From positions 94,264-158,263 of the forward strand of contig NZ_RRCM01000002.1 in NCBI RefSeq assembly GCF_003862485.1: a DNA stretch of 64,000 nucleotides, given 5' to 3'. Made by a program: the position numbers and the translations under genes. Below are positions 9,776-18,639 of this stretch, piece by piece. The notes under the pieces are model-generated. The model saw only the letters and a program-made list of their open reading frames with translations. It was not told the origin of the DNA and searched no databases. The DNA is from Lachnoanaerobaculum orale. GTDB taxonomy: Bacteria > Bacillota > Clostridia > Lachnospirales > Lachnospiraceae. Position 1 is the stretch's first letter. Each line of letters begins with the position of its first letter.

Positions 9776-10306
9776 CTAATCTGAGAGTTCCATCACCCCG
9801 ATATACGGTAAATTCCTATATCTTTGATCATAGTCAAGTCCGTATCCCACAACGAACTTATCTTCTATCTCAAAGCATACATAATCTACAAATACATCCT
9901 TTTTCTCTCTTCTTGAAGGCTTGTCAAGAAGTGTACAAAGCTTGATAGACTTCGGGCCTCTCTTTTTTAATATATCCATAAGGTATGACAGTGTGTTTCC
10001 CGAGTCAATGATGTCCTCAACCACCAATACATTCTTGCCGTCTATACTGTCATCCAAATCCTTTATTATCTTTACCACTCCTGAGCTCTTTGTCTGTGAG
10101 CCGTAGCTTGATACACTCATAAAATCAAGTCTTACATTCAGGTTAAGTCTCTTTGCGAGGTCACACATAAACATGACTCCGCCTTTTAAAACACATATAA
10201 GTGTAAGCTCTTCACCCTCATAGTCCTTATTGATTCTGTCTGCAATCTCCAGGATTCTGTTATCTATTTCCTTCTCAGATATCAATACATCAACTTTCTC
10301 TTTCAT
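9776..10306 (-). CDS. hpt: Hypoxanthine phosphoribosyltransferase
   Basis: A 176-residue purine salvage enzyme that converts hypoxanthine (and usually guanine) plus PRPP into IMP or GMP. The PRPP-binding signature [13 protein letters not shown] lies at 93-105 with the two acidic residues in place, and CVLKGGVMF (38-46) matches the flexible-loop region of the family. The gene start overlaps the tilS 3' end by 17 bp, so translation is coupled. The tilS-hpt-ftsH order is widely conserved in Firmicutes. Confidence 0.96.
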   Translation of the reverse strand: MKEKVDVLISEKEIDNRILEIADRINKDYEGEELTLICVLKGGVMFMCDLAKRLNLNVRLDFMSVSSYGSQTKSSGVVKIIKDLDDSIDGKNVLVVEDIIDSGNTLSYLMDILKKRGPKSIKLCTLLDKPSRREKKDVFVDYVCFEIEDKFVVGYGLDYDQRYRNLPYIGVMELSD

Positions 10307-11798
10307 ATTTATCTCCTAATACTTCTATTTTTAAAACCTTGTTTGTGTACAAATCCACTTTGTAAAGCTCACTTATCCTGTCAAGCCCTACCGTATCATC
10401 AGGTGATTTATTCTCTTTGAATATCCAAACCACACATGACCCTATTGTAAGTACTATATGTTCTTTTCTTATACTTACAGGTATCTTTTCATCTGTAAAA
10501 AGCTTTTTTACAGCCTTTTTACCGCTTTTTATCTGAATAAAATCACCGCTCATATACCCCCTGACAGCGATATTTTTCTCTATAAATTTCAAATTGTTGT
10601 CTTTGCTTACAACACTGTTGATACACAAAGATTCCCCTGTATATTTTACTATATCTCTAAGGACTTTGTCAAAATCAAGCCATTTTATATTACCGTCACC
10701 GGGGATATCTTTCATACTGAAGTTGCTAAAAACACCGTATCTTATTTCAGGGAAACCGCTCTTTCTCTCCTTTTCATCTCCACCCTGTACAAATCTCAAA
10801 TACTTATAATCATTATATACTTTTATATCATATTTTAAATCCAGCTTTTTTCCGTTCTCTCCGTGAGCCAACTGCCATACATCCTCTATATGCACCATTC
10901 CTATATCCTTGATTCCGAGTTTTTTTTCTTTCAACAACTCTTTCAGTGCATACCTTATTATATATGTACCTAAAATATGCGGATGCTCTATCAGCTCATT
11001 TCGCTTTAGTGTATAACCTCTGTTTCCTTCAGCTTTTAAATTCTTTTCACAAAATTTCTTTGCCGAATCTTCAAAATATTCATCGGCCTCAGCCGCAACT
11101 GTTGAAGTTTTATAAAAGTTATTGATTACATTGCTGTTTACATACTTTGTAAGTATCGGAAAGACTTCATTTCTCAATACATTTCTTGTGTATTCGTTTT
11201 CAAGATTTGTACTGTCGGTCATATACTCTATTTTATTTTCATTCAGATATTCTTCTATCTCGGCTCTTGTAAAGATAAGCAGAGGTCTTATTATTCTGCC
11301 GTTTTTTGCCAATATACCCTTAAGACCTGATATTCCGCTTCCTCTTGAGAGATTGTGCAGCATGGTCTCCGCATTGTCATTTTTATTGTGTGCGATTGCA
11401 ATCTTTACCTTTGAAATATCAACTCCTTCAGTTTTACTTATATCAGTTGCGATATTTTCAAAAGCTTCGTATCTTGCCTTTCTTCCGGCCTCTTCCTCAC
11501 TGATTTTTAACATAGATGCCATCTTCGGGATATTGTAATGAACAGAAAAAAACTCCACATCAAGTTTATTACAAAGCTCTTTTACATAATTTTCATCGCG
11601 GCTTGCTTCTTTTCCTCTGATGCCGTGATTTATATGTACAACAAAAAGCCTTATTTCTAAGGCTTTTTGCAACTTACAAAGTGTATGCAGCAGGCAAACG
11701 GAATCCGCCCCGCCGCTTACACCAAGTATCACTCTGTCTTCTTTTTCAATCAATTTGTTGTTTTCTATAAAACGACTCAATATATCTATATTCAACAT
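10290..11798 (-). CDS. tilS: tRNA(Ile)-lysidine synthetase TilS
   Basis: A 502-residue enzyme that attaches lysine to C34 of the CAU anticodon of a minor tRNA-Ile, changing its codon specificity from AUG to AUA; it is essential in most bacteria. The PP-loop ATP pyrophosphatase motif SGGADS is at 28-33, followed by HINHGIRG and the catalytic IAHNKNDNAETMLHN region. The long C-terminal part (about 220-500) corresponds to the tRNA-binding domains. The gene begins one base after the divIC stop and overlaps hpt by 17 bp. Confidence 0.96.
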   Translation of the reverse strand: MLNIDILSRFIENNKLIEKEDRVILGVSGGADSVCLLHTLCKLQKALEIRLFVVHINHGIRGKEASRDENYVKELCNKLDVEFFSVHYNIPKMASMLKISEEEAGRKARYEAFENIATDISKTEGVDISKVKIAIAHNKNDNAETMLHNLSRGSGISGLKGILAKNGRIIRPLLIFTRAEIEEYLNENKIEYMTDSTNLENEYTRNVLRNEVFPILTKYVNSNVINNFYKTSTVAAEADEYFEDSAKKFCEKNLKAEGNRGYTLKRNELIEHPHILGTYIIRYALKELLKEKKLGIKDIGMVHIEDVWQLAHGENGKKLDLKYDIKVYNDYKYLRFVQGGDEKERKSGFPEIRYGVFSNFSMKDIPGDGNIKWLDFDKVLRDIVKYTGESLCINSVVSKDNNLKFIEKNIAVRGYMSGDFIQIKSGKKAVKKLFTDEKIPVSIRKEHIVLTIGSCVVWIFKENKSPDDTVGLDRISELYKVDLYTNKVLKIEVLGDKYERES

Positions 11799-11799
11799 A

Positions 11800-12117
11800 T
11801 CAATTCTCAGGCTTTATGGCAATTTCATTTGGAAAAACCAAGCCCAACTTCTCCCTTGCCATCTCTATTATATAGCTGTCTGTCTGAACATACTTCTTTT
11901 TTTCATCAAGTTCCTTGGCTCTTTCGCTTTCGCTTTCCAGTTCTTTGACTATTTTTTGATTATAAGCCTCTCTGTTTGCAAGCTCTTTTTTTATACTTCT
12001 TACCTTTACTCCAAGGACTATCGCCATAGACACTACTACCATAGTAATGAATACTATAGAAAGTCTGTTCTCAAATATTCCTTTGGTTTTTTTCTTTTTA
12101 ACCGCCTTTTTAGCCAT
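11800..12117 (-). CDS. divIC: Septum formation initiator family protein (DivIC/FtsB)
   Basis: A 105-residue single-pass membrane protein of the DivIC/FtsB family that bridges cell wall synthases and the divisome. A lysine-rich cytoplasmic head is followed by a membrane helix (about 19-39), an extracytoplasmic coiled coil (about 42-75) and a short C-terminal domain with YIIEMAREKLGLVFPNE, characteristic of the family. The start was placed at 12117 because AAGGGG lies six bases upstream; an in-frame ATG seven codons earlier has no ribosome binding site. It is the first gene of the long operon, and there is no clear terminator between it and asnA, 64 bp upstream. Confidence 0.88.
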   Translation of the reverse strand: MAKKAVKKKKTKGIFENRLSIVFITMVVVSMAIVLGVKVRSIKKELANREAYNQKIVKELESESERAKELDEKKKYVQTDSYIIEMAREKLGLVFPNEIAIKPEN

Positions 12118-12181
12118 AAACTTCCCCTTATAAAACAATCCGATGAAAAAATTTGTAAGCCCTTATTAAGATGTCTATATA

Positions 12182-13189
12182 CTATAGTAATATCATTTTA
12201 TTCTTTTTGCAAGCCTCTATCATATCTGCAGGCCATACGCTTGACTGTACTTCACCTACATGAGCTTTGTTAAGTAAAAGCATACAAAGTCTGCTCTGTC
12301 CGATACCGCCACCTATTGTGTACGGCAACTCACCTGCAAGTAATGACTTATGGAAAGGAAGATTCTTTCTGTCCTCGGCATTTGCCGCTTTAAGCTGTGA
12401 CTCCATAGCATCCTCATCCACTCTGATACCCATACTTGAGATTTCAAGTGCGCAGTCAAGATTTTCAAACCAGAAAAGAATATCTCCGTTCAATTCCCAA
12501 TCGTCATAGTCAGGTGATCTTCCGTCATGAGGCTTGCCGTCTCCAAGCGCTCCGCCTATCTTCTCAACAAATACACAGCCGTGTTCCTTTGTTATAAGAT
12601 TCTCTCTTTCCTTAGGAGTCTTATCAGGATACATCTGTCTGAGCTCTTCAGAAGTAATAAAGAAAATATCGTCCGGCAGGTGCTTTACGGCTTGCGGATA
12701 CTTATACCACACCTCATGCTCCATATGCTTGATTACTTTAAAGATAGTCTTTACGGTATCTTCCAAAGTTTTTATATTTCTGTCTTCTTTTCTTATTACC
12801 TTCTCCCAGTCCCACTGATCCACATAGCATGAATGAAGATTGTCAAGCTCCTCATCTCTTCTTATGGCATTCATATTTGTGTAAAGTCCTTCACCCGGAG
12901 CAAAATTGTACTCGCCAAGTGCCATTCTCTTCCACTTTGCAAGTGACTGAACCACTTCGTACTCCTCATTCGGTATACCTAAAATATCAAATGATACAGG
13001 GCGCTCAACACCGTTTAGATTATCATTGAGACCGCTTGACTTTGATACAAACAACGGTGCCGAAACTCTCTCCAAATTCATCTCTTTTCCGAATTCTTTC
13101 TGGAAAGTGTCTCTGATATACTTTATCGCTTCCTGAGTTTCTCTCACACTTAACACCGGGTCATAACCCTTTGGTAAAATCAATGCCAT
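12182..13189 (-). CDS. asnA: Aspartate--ammonia ligase (ammonia-dependent asparagine synthetase)
   Basis: A 335-residue AsnA enzyme that makes asparagine from aspartate, ammonia and ATP; it resembles class II aminoacyl-tRNA synthetases. Signature stretches include [39 protein letters not shown] and [15 protein letters not shown]. The frame stays open upstream, but GGAGG lies five bases before the ATG at 13189 and the protein from there has the normal length, so that start was chosen. It is preceded by the hsp20 terminator. No T-box-like leader is seen in the roughly 95 bases between that terminator and the start codon. Confidence 0.96.
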   Translation of the reverse strand: MALILPKGYDPVLSVRETQEAIKYIRDTFQKEFGKEMNLERVSAPLFVSKSSGLNDNLNGVERPVSFDILGIPNEEYEVVQSLAKWKRMALGEYNFAPGEGLYTNMNAIRRDEELDNLHSCYVDQWDWEKVIRKEDRNIKTLEDTVKTIFKVIKHMEHEVWYKYPQAVKHLPDDIFFITSEELRQMYPDKTPKERENLITKEHGCVFVEKIGGALGDGKPHDGRSPDYDDWELNGDILFWFENLDCALEISSMGIRVDEDAMESQLKAANAEDRKNLPFHKSLLAGELPYTIGGGIGQSRLCMLLLNKAHVGEVQSSVWPADMIEACKKNKMILL

Positions 13190-13284
13190 AAAAACCTCCA
13201 TTCTGAATATGAAAACATATCTCTTTAAAAAACTTATGATATCACTAAGTATAATAATATACAAGATGGAATTTAGCACTTTAA

Positions 13285-13312
13285 AATAAAAAACTGCCAC
13301 TTTCGTGGCAGT
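13285..13312 (-). terminator. Intrinsic terminator of hsp20
   Basis: An 8-bp perfect stem (ACTGCCAC with GTGGCAGT on the complement) with a four-base loop, followed on the minus strand by TTTTTTATTTT, lies 16 bases after the hsp20 stop codon. It separates the heat-shock gene from asnA. Confidence 0.88.
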
Positions 13313-13328
13313 CAAAATAATTTTAATT

Positions 13329-13751
13329 TTATTCAATTGCTATTGTCTTTGGAGGCTGCGGTAAGCTCTCTTTTTCTTTAGGCAATGTAAGCTTCAATAT
13401 ACCGTTGTTGTATGAAGCCTTGATATCTTCTTCTGTAATGGCCTCTCCGACAAAGAAGCTTCTCTCGCATGAACCGAATCGTCTCTCTCTGCGGATATAT
13501 TTATCATTTTCATCCTTCTTGTCATCGTTTTCTTCATGCTTTGCACTGACTGTAAGGTATCCGTCCTTAAGACTTGCTGTAATATCTTCCTTATTAAATC
13601 CCGGAAGCTCTATGCTAAGCTCATAATTACCGTCTACATCCTTTACATCAGTCTTCATGCTTGGAGCCTCAAACTTACTAAAGCCCTTACCCCAAAAATC
13701 ATTATCAAAAAACTCATCAAACAAATTATAATTTCTTCTAGGTAGTAACAT
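13329..13751 (-). CDS. Hsp20/alpha-crystallin family small heat shock protein
   Basis: A 140-residue ATP-independent holdase chaperone. The N-terminal [16 protein letters not shown] is typical of Clostridia Hsp20 proteins; the alpha-crystallin domain runs from about residue 36 to 130 with [22 protein letters not shown] and the conserved [10 protein letters not shown] near the end. The start was set at 13751 because AAAGGAG is eight bases upstream; an earlier in-frame ATG, 12 codons upstream, has no ribosome binding site. Upstream is a near-consensus sigma-A promoter overlapped by a CIRCE operator, so HrcA repression and heat induction are expected. It is monocistronic, ending in its own terminator. 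Confidence 0.94.
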   Translation of the reverse strand: MLLPRRNYNLFDEFFDNDFWGKGFSKFEAPSMKTDVKDVDGNYELSIELPGFNKEDITASLKDGYLTVSAKHEENDDKKDENDKYIRRERRFGSCERSFFVGEAITEEDIKASYNNGILKLTLPKEKESLPQPPKTIAIE

Positions 13752-13826
13752 ATCTATATCTCCTTTATTATCATCATTATTATTCAAGTAGAACCTGTTT
13801 GATAACTTTTATTGTTATCTATGTCC

Positions 13827-13855
13827 TATTTGTTATAGTCATAATATAACAAATA
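13827..13855. promoter_or_regulatory. 11-bp perfect inverted repeat over the hsp20 -10 region
   Basis: TATTTGTTATA and TATAACAAATA form a perfect 11-bp inverted repeat separated by seven bases. It covers the -10 box and probable transcription start of hsp20, the place where a repressor dimer would block the promoter. It is distinct from the CIRCE element next to it. The binding protein is unknown; the alternative is a chance palindrome in AT-rich DNA. Confidence 0.5.
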
Positions 13856-13871
13856 TTATTAGCAATGTCAA
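13843..13871 (-). promoter_or_regulatory. Sigma-A promoter of hsp20
   Basis: On the minus strand TTGACA (13871-13866) and TATATT (13848-13843) are separated by exactly 17 bases. The -35 box is a perfect match and lies inside the CIRCE element. The leader to the start codon is about 85 bases and holds a small GATAAC-N7-GTTATC hairpin (13801-13819). Confidence 0.8.
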
Positions 13872-13885
13872 TAGGCGAGTGCTAA
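13859..13885. promoter_or_regulatory. CIRCE operator (HrcA binding site) of hsp20
   Basis: Read on the minus strand the element is TTAGCACTC-N9-CATTGCTAA. The left arm matches the CIRCE consensus in 9 of 9 positions and the right arm (consensus GAGTGCTAA) in 7 of 9, with the correct nine-base spacer. It overlaps the -35 box of the hsp20 promoter, which fits repression by HrcA. CIRCE is usually found at groESL and hrcA-dnaK; its use on an hsp20 gene is less common. Confidence 0.75.
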
Positions 13886-13926
13886 TTTTTTAAAAAATTT
13901 TATCTTATAAATCTTTCGCTTAAACC

Positions 13927-13955
13927 TTGACATTCCACTTAGAATATCCTAAAAT
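13927..13955 (+). promoter_or_regulatory. Sigma-A promoter of rpsT
   Basis: TTGACA (13927-13932) and TAAAAT (13950-13955) with a 17-base spacer lie about 100 bases upstream of the rpsT start. The leader between them contains a small CTTTCGAAAG palindrome; S20 autoregulates translation in some bacteria, but no specific structure is claimed here. Confidence 0.75.
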
Positions 13956-14059
13956 TATGGTTGCGTTTAGATTGAACTGTCCGTGTCCAGGCTTCAATAT
14001 AAACTTTCGAAAGTTTAACTTTCATAAAACAAAAAGTTATTTATTTATTGGAGGTAAAT

Positions 14060-14326
14060 GTGGCTAATATCAAATCCGCAAAGAAAAGAATTCAGGTTAC
14101 TTTAGTAAAAACAGAAAGAAACAAGGCAATCAGATCAAAAGTGAAGACTGCTATTAAGAAAGTTGAGAGTGCTGTTGCAGCAAATGATAAGCAGCTTGCA
14201 AAAGACAACCTTAAGAACGCTATCGTTGAGATTACAAAGGCGGCATCAAAGGGTGTATATCACAAGAACAATGCTTCTCGTAAGGTTGCAAGACTTTCAA
14301 AGGCTGTTGATAGTATCAACGCATAA
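14060..14326 (+). CDS. rpsT: 30S ribosomal protein S20
   Basis: An 88-residue primary 16S rRNA-binding protein of the small subunit. The N-terminus ANIKSAKKRI and the basic helical body (RNKAIRSKVKTAIKKV) are diagnostic. Translation starts at a GTG at 14060, five bases after GGAGG; this gives the canonical N-terminus, whereas an out-of-frame ATG two bases earlier and in-frame TTG further upstream do not. It has its own promoter and terminator, divergent from hsp20 and convergent with trmB. Confidence 0.97.
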   Translation: MANIKSAKKRIQVTLVKTERNKAIRSKVKTAIKKVESAVAANDKQLAKDNLKNAIVEITKAASKGVYHKNNASRKVARLSKAVDSINA

Positions 14327-14331
14327 AATAA

Positions 14332-14366
14332 ACTCCAATGACCGTCATCATTGGAGTTCTTTTTTT
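14332..14366 (+). terminator. Terminator between rpsT and trmB (probably bidirectional)
   Basis: A 10-bp perfect stem (ACTCCAATGA with TCATTGGAGT) and a six-base loop are followed by TTCTTTTTTT on the plus strand. On the minus strand the hairpin is followed by TTTATTTT, so it can also end trmB transcription. Confidence 0.88.
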
Positions 14367-15018
14367 ATCTGCTTATAATCATCTTACAAATCTTATTTCC
14401 CTGACCCACAAATTTTTCTTCATACTCGGTCATTATATTCCCTTCGCTCTTCTCTTCAGAGTGAAAATCAAAACTGCAAAAATCAAGCTTCCACTTTGAA
14501 TCTTTAACCACTTCAAGCGAATATTCAAAAAGCCCCACATTGTCTGTCTTAAATTCTATCACCCCTTCAGGCTTTAATATCCTGTCATAGATTTGTAAAA
14601 AGTCAGGAGAAGTAAGTCTTCTGTTTGCATGCCTGTCCTTCGGCCACGGGTCCGAAAAGTTCAAAAATATCTTATCCACTTCACCGGTCTCAAAAATATC
14701 TGCAAGCTTTCTTGCATCCGCACATAAAAATCTTAGATTATCTATTGCTTTGTCACTTTCAAGATTTCTCTTTCTTTGTATCGCCTTCATCAGTACACTT
14801 TCATATCTCTCAATACCTATAAAGTTTATACCCTGATTTTTCAATGCCATATTTCTGATAAACTGCCCCTTGCCCATACCTATTTCTATCTGCAGCGGTC
14901 TTCTTACATCAAAGATATCCTGTATCTTACCTTTTAAGGCTATAGCTTCATCCTCTCTGAGGCATTCTTTCGCATCAGTTATAAAGTCTTCACAACCCTT
15001 TATATGTCTAAGTCTCAT
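14365..15018 (-). CDS. trmB: tRNA (guanine-N7)-methyltransferase TrmB
   Basis: A 217-residue SAM-dependent enzyme that makes m7G46 in tRNA variable loops. The SAM-binding motif EIGMGKGQFI is near residue 45 and the family signature NFSDPWPKDRHANRRL follows in the middle, then FKTDN near residue 160. Length is normal. It stands alone with a GGAG ribosome binding site upstream, between the htrA terminator and the shared rpsT terminator. Confidence 0.96.
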   Translation of the reverse strand: MRLRHIKGCEDFITDAKECLREDEAIALKGKIQDIFDVRRPLQIEIGMGKGQFIRNMALKNQGINFIGIERYESVLMKAIQRKRNLESDKAIDNLRFLCADARKLADIFETGEVDKIFLNFSDPWPKDRHANRRLTSPDFLQIYDRILKPEGVIEFKTDNVGLFEYSLEVVKDSKWKLDFCSFDFHSEEKSEGNIMTEYEEKFVGQGNKICKMIISR

Positions 15019-15063
15019 ATCATATACTCCATTTCATATATAGCAATTTAGTATACCGTAAAA

Positions 15064-15098
15064 ACAACAAAAAAAGCAACAGGCTTTCACCTGCCGCT
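15064..15098 (-). terminator. Intrinsic terminator of htrA
   Basis: A 9-bp stem with two G-U pairs and a six-base loop (15075-15098) is followed on the minus strand by GCTTTTTTTG. It lies 15 bases after the htrA stop codon. Confidence 0.82.
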
Positions 15099-15112
15099 TT
15101 TCAAAATATATA

Positions 15113-16768
15113 TTACTGTTCCTGTGCTTCCCTCTTACCGAGAGTGATACTTACAGTCTTCTCAACATATTTACCGCTGTCGTCAAGTCTTTGAACTGTC
15201 AAATCCACCTTTCTGCCGCTCTCATAGTATGTAAGCATATTTTTGAGTTCTTCCATACTTCTTACACTCTGTCCGTCAAACTTGGTGATAATATCCTTTG
15301 CCTTCAAATCTGAAGATGCTGCGGCACCGCCTTCTACTACTTTGTATACATAGATACCCTGCGGCATATCATAAGCCTTTGCCATCTCCTCATCAATGTC
15401 CTTACCTTGTATACCGAGGTATCCCTGATTTTCCTGTGCTACTACAGTTCTTGTCTCCTTGCTTGAAAGTTCCTTTATAAGATCCTTTACTGTAGATATA
15501 GGGATTGCATAGCCCATTCCTTCTACAGCGGTATCTGAATACTTGGCTGAGTTGATACCTATTACCTGACCCTGCATATTAAGGAGTGCTCCGCCTGAGT
15601 TACCCGGATTTATAGCCGCATCAGTCTGTAAAAGATTTCTTGAAGTACCGCCTTCAGTCTTTACCTCTCTGTTAAGTGCCGAAATATATCCGACTGTTAC
15701 GGACTGACCGTATCCCAGTGCATTTCCTATAGCGACAACACCCTGTCCTACCTTAACATTATCACTGTCTCCGATATTTGCGATGCTGATTCTTGACAAT
15801 GTGTCTTCTCCCATATCTGAGAGCTTTACAGCCACTACAGCCACATCATTGTCACTGTCTCCACCTTTTACAGATGCACTTGCCTTCTTACCGTCTGAAA
15901 ATTCAACTTCAAGGCTTGTAGTATCCGCAATAACATGGTTGTTTGTCACAATCAAAAGCTCACTGTCGGTCTTTCCTACTATTATACCTGAACCGCTTGA
16001 CTGTGCTTCATAGCTTTGAGGACCGAAGAAACTGTTCTGTGTGACCTCTTCCTTTCCGTAGATGGACACTACCGAAGGCATTGCCTTATCTACTATAGTT
16101 GAAACATCCATGCTTGAAAGATTGGTAGCAGGTGCCGCAGTGCTTTCACTCTTGGCATTATCCTGACTGCCTATTGTAATATCGTCAGCTTTTGTCTTTG
16201 TATTTGTTCCGACATAGCTGCTTGCCACATTGTTGACACCAACCATTACTCCGCCGGCTACAAGGCCGAACACTGCAGCGCTTGCTACAAGTCCGAATGC
16301 TCTTCCTACTTTTGATTTCTTGCGCTCTTTACCCTTACCCTTGCCTTTTTGAGGCTGTGCGGCAAAAGTTTGTGTTCGTACATTTTCTGACTGAGTTCCT
16401 CTATTATCTTCTCCAAAATTTCCGCTATCTGTTGCATTATTTGCCTCCTTGATATCCGATATATTTATATTCTGTGTATTTTCCAAATTCTCACTTGCAT
16501 TTGAAGCAAAGCTTGACACCGCTTCTTTGTTCAAATCAACGTCATTTTGCACGGCATCATATGAAGTATCGCTGCTTCCGTCGTTCCTTGCTATATCTTC
16601 TGCAGCCTCTGCAAGACTTTCACTGTGCCTTCTTATAATGCTGTCTATATCCTTAGGCTCATCGTTTGAAGCGCTGTTTTCAATCTCACCGTTGTTTGTG
16701 CTGTTCTCCATATTTGTATTAACCTCATTGTCAAATTCATCTCTCTCAAATTCCATAATATCTTCCAT
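15113..16768 (-). CDS. htrA: HtrA/DegP-type membrane-anchored serine protease
   Basis: A 551-residue envelope quality-control protease. Residues 1-140 are an acidic, Asn/Ser-rich, probably disordered cytoplasmic tail; a lysine-rich stop at 141-153 precedes a single membrane helix (about 158-180). The trypsin-like domain outside the membrane has the catalytic triad His278 (NNHVIAD), Asp308 (DNDVAVV) and Ser391 (GNSGGALL). A PDZ domain occupies about 445-545. Either the ATG at 16768 or one four codons later could be the start; the first has AAAGGAGAG about ten bases upstream. HtrA proteins degrade misfolded secreted proteins; the long acidic tail is more extended than in Bacillus HtrA. Confidence 0.94.
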   Translation of the reverse strand: MEDIMEFERDEFDNEVNTNMENSTNNGEIENSASNDEPKDIDSIIRRHSESLAEAAEDIARNDGSSDTSYDAVQNDVDLNKEAVSSFASNASENLENTQNINISDIKEANNATDSGNFGEDNRGTQSENVRTQTFAAQPQKGKGKGKERKKSKVGRAFGLVASAAVFGLVAGGVMVGVNNVASSYVGTNTKTKADDITIGSQDNAKSESTAAPATNLSSMDVSTIVDKAMPSVVSIYGKEEVTQNSFFGPQSYEAQSSGSGIIVGKTDSELLIVTNNHVIADTTSLEVEFSDGKKASASVKGGDSDNDVAVVAVKLSDMGEDTLSRISIANIGDSDNVKVGQGVVAIGNALGYGQSVTVGYISALNREVKTEGGTSRNLLQTDAAINPGNSGGALLNMQGQVIGINSAKYSDTAVEGMGYAIPISTVKDLIKELSSKETRTVVAQENQGYLGIQGKDIDEEMAKAYDMPQGIYVYKVVEGGAAASSDLKAKDIITKFDGQSVRSMEELKNMLTYYESGRKVDLTVQRLDDSGKYVEKTVSITLGKREAQEQ

Positions 16769-16855
16769 ACTAAAAGTACTCTCCTTTCATAAAATATATA
16801 GTCTTATCTGCAGCAAATATACTCGCTGCGGTTTATTATCTTTGCCACCTATGTA

Positions 16856-16907
16856 ATAAAAAAGCATCGGTGACTTTCCTTTGATGGTTATAAGTCTACC
16901 AATGCTT
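16856..16907 (-). terminator. Intrinsic terminator of the polysaccharide operon
   Basis: A long hairpin (10-bp outer stem AAGCATTGGT with ACCGATGCTT plus a 5-bp inner stem GACTT/AAGTC after a bulged base, large loop) is followed by TTTTTTATT on the minus strand. It ends the operon that finishes with the LCP gene. Confidence 0.85.
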
Positions 16908-16949
16908 TGTGTCCACTTTGTGTACAAAGTAAGTTTATTTTATGTTTTT

Positions 16950-18626
16950 TTATTCCGGTTTCGGTTCCACCGTCTGAGCTGTAGGTACAGGAGGCACAGT
17001 CTCTTCCTTACGGTCTGCCGTAGTAGGCACAGGCTCTACGGTAGGTTCCTTTGTAGCCTTTGTCTCTCCCGGGCCCTTAGGTTTTTTGGACTCTTCAGTT
17101 GCTTTGGCTGTTGTAGTCTCTCCCGGACCGTTAGGCTTCTTTTTAGGAGCTGCAGTTTCAGTTTCCGCCGTCTCTTTCTTTGTATGAGGCTCCACTATCT
17201 CCACACTTGAACCCTTGTTGGCCTGTGTAGACTCTGCAGGTGCTTCTGTGGTTGACTTTGACTTGTTACTCTTTTCCTTATGTGTAGACTCTTTCTCCTC
17301 AGGTTGCATATAATACTTGTTTCCTGCACCGTCGGTGTAGTAGTCCTCACCGTCGTTTTTGTCTATCCAAACAGTCTCGCCGTCTTTATCAAGCTGATAA
17401 TATCTGCCGTTATTGTCCGTATAGACATCCACACTCTTGCTCTTTTTGGTCTCTTCCTCTACAGTTGACTTCTTTTTCTTACTCTTAGTCTCATCTTCGT
17501 CATCATTATAACTCTTATTCGACTTATATCCGTCATTGGTCTTTACACGTTTGACTTTGTCTCCGTCCTTATAAAAACCTGTATCTTCAGATATTCTCTC
17601 ACTGTAAGCCTTTACCTTTGCTGAAGCCTCATAGTTCTCATCTCCGAAAAGATAGCTGTGAAGCTGTACAACATTGCTCTCAAGGTCAATAGGAACAACT
17701 ATAAATCCCTTAGTTCCCTTTGTCATATCATCCTTTTTGAACGGGAAGCCCTGTGTATCTACCAGCTTATACTTGCCTATATCATTGATTACATCCAGAC
17801 CGTCCTGCCATGTAAGGTTTGTAGCCACCATTGAAAGTACATTTCCGAGCAAATCGTTTAAAGTCTTCGGATCAGCCTTCTTCGCCTTCTCAAATGCAAG
17901 CTCGACAACCTTTCTCTGTCTTTCGGTTCTTTGATAGTCCGTATCCATATATCTCAGTCTTGCATATGCCACAGCCTGAACACCGTCAAGATGCTGCATA
18001 CCCGGCGCCTTAAGCTGTACTGAACCTATACCTGTTCCCTTTACGGTCTCTGTGATATATGAGTTGATATATTTAAACTCGGCAGGCGTAATATCTATAT
18101 ACACACCGCCAAGTATGTTTATAGCTGTTGCAACCGCCTTCCAGTTGAATGTTATATAATCCGTGATATTCAGGTCCAAACTGTCATTCAGCATCTTAAC
18201 CGCTCTTGCAGGTCCGCCGTAGCTGTATGCATGAGTCGCTTTCTGGAAAGAGTTCTTTCCTACATCAAGGTAAGTATCTCTGTATATCGACACCAACTTG
18301 ATTTCGCCTGATGACTGCTCTATTGAACAAATGATTATAACATCCGATCTGTTTCCCCTACCTACACTGCTGTCTCTGGAGTCCACACCGAATACGGCAA
18401 TATTTCTGTATCCTCTCATCTCAGCCAACTTCTTCTCAGACAAATCCGTATTTAAAACCTGTTCAACATTGTAGTCAGGCCTTTGTATCTTAGAGTATTG
18501 CTTAAGTGCATATGCATACGCAAATATTACACCCAATACGAAAACTTCCGCTATAAGCATTGTAAAGAAAAAAGCAACCTTAGATTTTTTCCTCTTCTTT
18601 TTAGGCTTCTGATTATCTTCGCTCAT
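16950..18626 (-). CDS. LytR-CpsA-Psr (LCP) family cell wall glycopolymer ligase
   Basis: A 558-residue membrane protein. A basic N-terminus (KPKKKRKKSK) precedes one membrane helix (about 18-40); the LCP catalytic domain (about 70-320) has the typical AVFGVDSRDSS, SDVIIICSI, LVSIYRDTY, GGVYIDI and YARLRYMDTDYQRTERQR stretches with the conserved arginines and aspartates. LCP enzymes move glycopolymers from undecaprenyl pyrophosphate to peptidoglycan. The C-terminal third (about 370-558) is low-complexity, rich in Lys, Thr, Pro and Glu, with GPGET repeats, and is probably a disordered wall-spanning tail. The start was set at 18626, six bases after AGGAGG. As the last gene of the glycan operon, it probably ligates that operon's product. 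Confidence 0.93.
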   Translation of the reverse strand: MSEDNQKPKKKRKKSKVAFFFTMLIAEVFVLGVIFAYAYALKQYSKIQRPDYNVEQVLNTDLSEKKLAEMRGYRNIAVFGVDSRDSSVGRGNRSDVIIICSIEQSSGEIKLVSIYRDTYLDVGKNSFQKATHAYSYGGPARAVKMLNDSLDLNITDYITFNWKAVATAINILGGVYIDITPAEFKYINSYITETVKGTGIGSVQLKAPGMQHLDGVQAVAYARLRYMDTDYQRTERQRKVVELAFEKAKKADPKTLNDLLGNVLSMVATNLTWQDGLDVINDIGKYKLVDTQGFPFKKDDMTKGTKGFIVVPIDLESNVVQLHSYLFGDENYEASAKVKAYSERISEDTGFYKDGDKVKRVKTNDGYKSNKSYNDDEDETKSKKKKSTVEEETKKSKSVDVYTDNNGRYYQLDKDGETVWIDKNDGEDYYTDGAGNKYYMQPEEKESTHKEKSNKSKSTTEAPAESTQANKGSSVEIVEPHTKKETAETETAAPKKKPNGPGETTTAKATEESKKPKGPGETKATKEPTVEPVPTTADRKEETVPPVPTAQTVEPKPE

Positions 18627-18639
18627 TATATTCCTCCTG

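Noticed and set aside
13190-13284. T-box or other leader control of asnA
   Set aside because: Fewer than 100 bases separate the hsp20 terminator from the start codon and no T-box sequence or antiterminator was recognisable.
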